Below, piece after piece: positions 32,090 to 34,785 of a stretch of 34,785 bases of DNA. A program made the position numbers and the translations under genes. Every line of letters starts with the position of its first letter. The first letter of the stretch is position 1. The notes under the pieces were generated by a model, which did not search any database, was not told the DNA's origin, and saw only the letters and a program-made list of their open reading frames with translations. Origin of the DNA: SAR202 cluster bacterium Casp-Chloro-G2 (GTDB lineage: Bacteria > Chloroflexota > Dehalococcoidia > Lucifugimonadales > UBA3495); assembly GCA_002816575.1 (NCBI GenBank), contig MUCI01000004.1:1-34785 (forward strand), read 5' to 3'.

Positions 32090-32187
32090 GTTTATGCACC
32101 TTTGTCCGGGTTGTGGTATCTGGGAGTTGGTGGGGCGTTCTCCCGAATGAATCTCATTGGTTTACGCGGAGTGATGGTTCGAAGGGT

Positions 32188-32227
32188 TCACCACGAGCGG
32201 ATTTTGACCGGGCTCACCACGAGCGGA
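32188..32227. repeat. 14-bp direct repeat pair
   Basis: TCACCACGAGCGGA occurs at 32188-32201 and 32214-32227. It lies between pepC and the GMC gene, next to the third palindromic repeat; the whole gap 32090-32547 holds repeats and no gene. Confidence 0.6.
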
Positions 32228-32323
32228 CGGTGACTAGGCGCCCGATCTTCGGCCATGCCGAGAGTCTCACCGACGGATCGGCAGACCTAAAATTTCGCTT
32301 CGGGAGGGCATCGCCTCAATGAT

Positions 32324-32410
32324 GTCATTCTGACGAGTGAAGCGAGGAAGAACCTGCCAATCATCAACTTGGCAGACCCTTCGCCCTTCTCCCGAAGGAC
32401 TCAGCGTGAC
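32324..32410. repeat. Dispersed palindromic repeat, shortened copy 3
   Basis: An 87-bp imperfect palindrome beginning GTCATTCTGA and ending CAGCGTGAC, with CTTCTCCCGAAGGA near the right end as in copies 1 and 2, and an inner CTGCCAA/TTGGCAG stem. It lacks the flanking arms of the longer copies. Confidence 0.6.
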
Positions 32411-32547
32411 ATTTGAAGGGCGCCTTTAATATCATACCTTGACGCTTCCCCACAGTTACCGTTGGGGCAATGTCCCCAAGAATCAAGAGTCGATCTTGCC
32501 GTCCCGAGCCTGTAGAAGAACCCCCGACTGATTTTTTGCCCTGATGC

Positions 32548-34098
32548 CTAGCCTCCATTCTTGATGAAGTCGGCCATGTGCTCGCCGATCATCATGGTGG
32601 TGACGTTGGTGTTGGCGCGGATGCAATTGGGCATGACCGACGCGTCGGCGATCCGCAGGCCATCCAGGCCGTGCACCCTGCCGTGCTGGTCGACCACCGC
32701 CATGCCGTCGGAGGCGGGGCCCATCTTGCACGTGCCCGATATGTGCTGACCGGTGGTGACGTCGCGGGCGCAGAAAGCGTCCAGGGCGTCGTCGGAGGCC
32801 AACTCCTCGTCGGTTGGCTCGATCCGGTGCTCCACTATGTCTTTGAAGCTTTCATGTTGTCCCAGGTTGACGCAGGTCCGCACCATCTCCCGCATCCGCT
32901 GCCGGTCAAAGGGGTCCTGCAGATAACGGTAGTCCAAGAATGGCTGCTCATCCGGGTCCGCGGATGTGAGTTTCAACTCTCCCGAGCCCATGGCCAGGTC
33001 CAACACGCCCAGCATGCGGATGCCCAGCGGCTCCATGCGTTCCCCGCCCCGGTCCACCCGCTCGGTGGCGTAGGACTGCATCAGAATCATCAGGTCGTTG
33101 CGGTACTCCGAGCCATCGGCCGTCCACCGCAGGCCCATCTGGACCCTGGGCGCCAACCCGTCCAATGGGTAGCTGGCCTTGGTCCTGAAAGTAACGTAGA
33201 TCATGGGGTGGTCGCGCAGGTTCTGGCCCACGCCGGGCAGATCGTGCACCACCGGTATGCCCATCTCCCGCAGGTGGGCGGACGGGCCGACACCCGACAG
33301 CAGCAGGAGGTGGGGCGACCCGATGGCGCCGGAACTGAGCACGATCTGGTCGGCTTGGGCGGTGAATCGCTCGCCGCCGCTTTCAACTTCCACGCCCACG
33401 GCCCGCTTGCCATCGAAGATTATCCGCCGGGTGGCGCAGTTGGGGCGGATGGTCAGGTTGAGCCGGTGCCGGGCCGGGTTCAGGTAGCCCAGGGCGGTGC
33501 TGAACCGGATGCCGTTGGGGTTGTTGAAGGGGATCGGGCCGATGCCTGATGCCTCGGGATGGTTGTGGTCGGGGCTCTCCGGGAATCCGGCGGCCCGGGA
33601 GGCGGCTTGGAAGGCCGACTGGTCGGGCAACAACTCGTCCTGCTTGAACCGGCGGGCTATGATCGGACCCTCCGAGCTATGGAAGTCATCATCGGGAAAG
33701 TCGGTGTCCGTCTCGATCTTCCTGAAGTACTGCAGGAGATTGGGAAAGGCCCACTCGTCGTTGCCCATGGCCGCCCAGGAGTCGTAGTCCTCGGGCACTC
33801 CCCGTAGGAATACCTGGCCGTTGATGGCGCTGGACCCGCCGGTAACCTTGCCGCGGGGGACCATCATGGGCGGGGCAGTCTCGGTAGCCTTGCCCCAGAA
33901 CTGCCAGTTGTGGTCGCTGGTCATGATGTCGGTGGCGGTGGCGTAACCGAACTTCACCTCATCGGGCAGGTGCTCGAACTCGGGGTAGTCCGGCCCGGCT
34001 TCCAATAGCAACACGGAGTGGTGTGGGTCTTCGCTGAGCCGGGAAGCCATGATCGAACCGGCCGAGCCGGCTCCGACAACGATCGTGTCGTACTTCAT
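32548..34098 (-). CDS. GMC family oxidoreductase
   Basis: A 516-residue FAD-dependent glucose-methanol-choline oxidoreductase, probably an alcohol or choline-type dehydrogenase. The dinucleotide fold is at the N-terminus (DTIVVGAGSAGSIMASRL, then LLLEAGPD). GMC signature 1 is GKVTGGSSAINGQVFLRG, and signature 2 is SSGAIGSPHLLLLSGVGP. The active-site pair is His452 (GQHISGTCKMGP) and Asn496 (ANTNVTT), 44 residues apart as in choline oxidase. Start: ATG 34098 with GGGAG 8 nt upstream; the frame is open further but adds an unrelated segment. The acceptor and substrate are unknown. It is divergent from the LLM gene at the window end. Confidence 0.94.
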   Translation of the reverse strand: MKYDTIVVGAGSAGSIMASRLSEDPHHSVLLLEAGPDYPEFEHLPDEVKFGYATATDIMTSDHNWQFWGKATETAPPMMVPRGKVTGGSSAINGQVFLRGVPEDYDSWAAMGNDEWAFPNLLQYFRKIETDTDFPDDDFHSSEGPIIARRFKQDELLPDQSAFQAASRAAGFPESPDHNHPEASGIGPIPFNNPNGIRFSTALGYLNPARHRLNLTIRPNCATRRIIFDGKRAVGVEVESGGERFTAQADQIVLSSGAIGSPHLLLLSGVGPSAHLREMGIPVVHDLPGVGQNLRDHPMIYVTFRTKASYPLDGLAPRVQMGLRWTADGSEYRNDLMILMQSYATERVDRGGERMEPLGIRMLGVLDLAMGSGELKLTSADPDEQPFLDYRYLQDPFDRQRMREMVRTCVNLGQHESFKDIVEHRIEPTDEELASDDALDAFCARDVTTGQHISGTCKMGPASDGMAVVDQHGRVHGLDGLRIADASVMPNCIRANTNVTTMMIGEHMADFIKNGG

Positions 34099-34271
34099 TT
34101 TCGCTCTCCCTTTCGCTCTCCTTTGATGTGATGCGTCTCGTGGCAGAGGCCTTATTATCAAGGGCTTATCCAGTGGACCGGCGGACCTTGGCTTAAGCAA
34201 GGATGATAATGGCGGCCCCACGCAGCGTCAACAGTGGCTGGGGCACGAAGGGCGCTCGCCAACAAGCGTCC

Positions 34272-34331
34272 GACCGCGATTGACCGCGATTGACCGCGAT
34301 TGACCGCGATTGACCGCGATTGACCGCGATT
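34272..34331. repeat. Six tandem 10-bp repeats
   Basis: GACCGCGATT occurs six times in direct succession, about one DNA helical turn per unit. The array ends inside the -35 box of the next promoter. The rest of the gap 34099-34402 shows only the promoter and the GMC leader. Confidence 0.9.
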
Positions 34332-34357
34332 GACAATGAAGACCGCGCCTTTAGAAT
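34330..34357 (+). promoter_or_regulatory. Promoter of the terminal LLM gene
   Basis: A consensus TTGACA (34330-34335), a 16-bp spacer and TAGAAT (34352-34357); start near 34364. The -35 box is formed by the end of the 10-bp repeat array. Confidence 0.7.
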
Positions 34358-34402
34358 GTCAGGAACCGTTCCGACCCTAATACAGAATCAAGGACTGAAA
34401 AA

Positions 34403-34785
34403 TTGATCACTAAATTCGGCAACCTATACGCCGGACATGTCGACCTGGGAGACCTGGGTCTGGGCGCCACCGCCCTGAATGACAGACGCTTCGACAATGA
34501 GCACCTCTCGACCATCTTCAACCGGGTGGAGCAGATGGTTAAGGTGATGGACGACCTTGGTTATCACAGCTTCTGGGCTGCGGAACATCACTTCCAGCAC
34601 GAGGGCAACGAGACCATACCCAACCTGTTGCTGCTCTACGTGCACCTGGCCCACCTGACCAAGAACCTGAAGTTCGGCTGCGGATTCAACGTCAACCCCA
34701 TGTGGCACCCCCTGCGCCTGGCCGAGGACTACGCCACCGCCGACATCTTGACCAACGGCCGGGTGATCTTCGGCGTTGGCCGCGG
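34403..34785 (+). CDS. LLM class flavin-dependent oxidoreductase, 5' part only
   Basis: The frame stays open to the window end, giving 127 residues of a luciferase-like monooxygenase. GYHSFWAAEHHFQHEG, NLLLLYVHLAHLTKNLKFG, VNPMWHPLRLAEDYA and LTNGRVIFGVGRG match the N-terminal half of bacterial-luciferase-type enzymes, which use reduced FMN or F420. The start is TTG 34403, 8 nt behind AAGGA; it begins ITKFGNLYAG. The C-terminal part and downstream neighbours lie outside the window. Confidence 0.85.
   Translation, partial: MITKFGNLYAGHVDLGDLGLGATALNDRRFDNEHLSTIFNRVEQMVKVMDDLGYHSFWAAEHHFQHEGNETIPNLLLLYVHLAHLTKNLKFGCGFNVNPMWHPLRLAEDYATADILTNGRVIFGVGR

Noticed and set aside
34272-34331. Tandem repeats as a CRISPR array
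   Set aside because: The 10-bp units have no spacers between them, and no cas genes are present.

Overview
The window is a bacterial chromosome segment with high G+C, dense gene packing, sigma70-type promoters, a mix of ATG, GTG and TTG starts, and AGGAG-type ribosome sites. The gene set suggests the phylum Chloroflexota, probably a Dehalococcoidia/SAR202-like lineage. It includes luciferase-like F420/FMN oxidoreductases, several amidohydrolases, a DUF3500 protein, a UGSC-family protein, a deiodinase-like protein, and a DnaE with a long C-terminal tail. The lineage is an inference from gene content, since the window holds no rRNA or other marker that would prove it.

Layout. Positions 1-5.3 kb carry a small acidic zinc-ribbon protein with a strong promoter and terminator, then dnaE (DNA polymerase III alpha). 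At 5.3-7.5 kb are a copy of a dispersed palindromic repeat, an alpha/beta hydrolase, a divergent small membrane protein and an O6-alkylguanine-DNA alkyltransferase. At 7.6-12.4 kb, minus strand, is a MoxR ATPase / DUF58 / membrane transglutaminase-fold operon; the transglutaminase nucleophile is Ser instead of Cys. At 12.8-16.2 kb three translationally coupled lipoproteins follow, two of them tandem DipZ-like thioredoxin proteins. Next come a DUF3500 protein with its own promoter, a second repeat copy, panB, and a dienelactone hydrolase.

The most interesting part is 19.8-25.3 kb. Two genes are each interrupted by one in-frame TGA and look like genuine selenoprotein genes. The first (19917-20657) is an iodothyronine deiodinase-like protein with the motif FGSYT-Sec-PPF. 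The second (22698-23237) is a UGSC-family protein with the motif Sec-Gly-Ser-Cys. Each TGA is followed at the expected distance by a short perfect hairpin with a G-containing apical loop, as in bacterial SECIS elements. The UGSC gene lies behind a flavin-reductase-like gene. That pair is divergent from a two-subunit ThDP-dependent decarboxylase, and the two promoters sit back to back. A decayed toxin-antitoxin patch follows (hicB, frameshifted hicA, frameshifted DUF433 gene), then a conserved 350-residue protein of unknown function.

From 25.4 kb to the end the genes look like accessory catabolism. They are a PH-like membrane protein, an LLM oxidoreductase plus amidohydrolase operon, a second amidohydrolase meeting an EthD-like duplicated protein tail to tail, a galactose-binding-like protein, and a bleomycin-hydrolase/PepC peptidase. 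After a third repeat copy come a GMC oxidoreductase, a 10-bp x6 tandem repeat beside a strong promoter, and the start of another LLM oxidoreductase that runs off the window. No tRNA, rRNA, CRISPR array, transposase or selenocysteine-machinery gene was seen.
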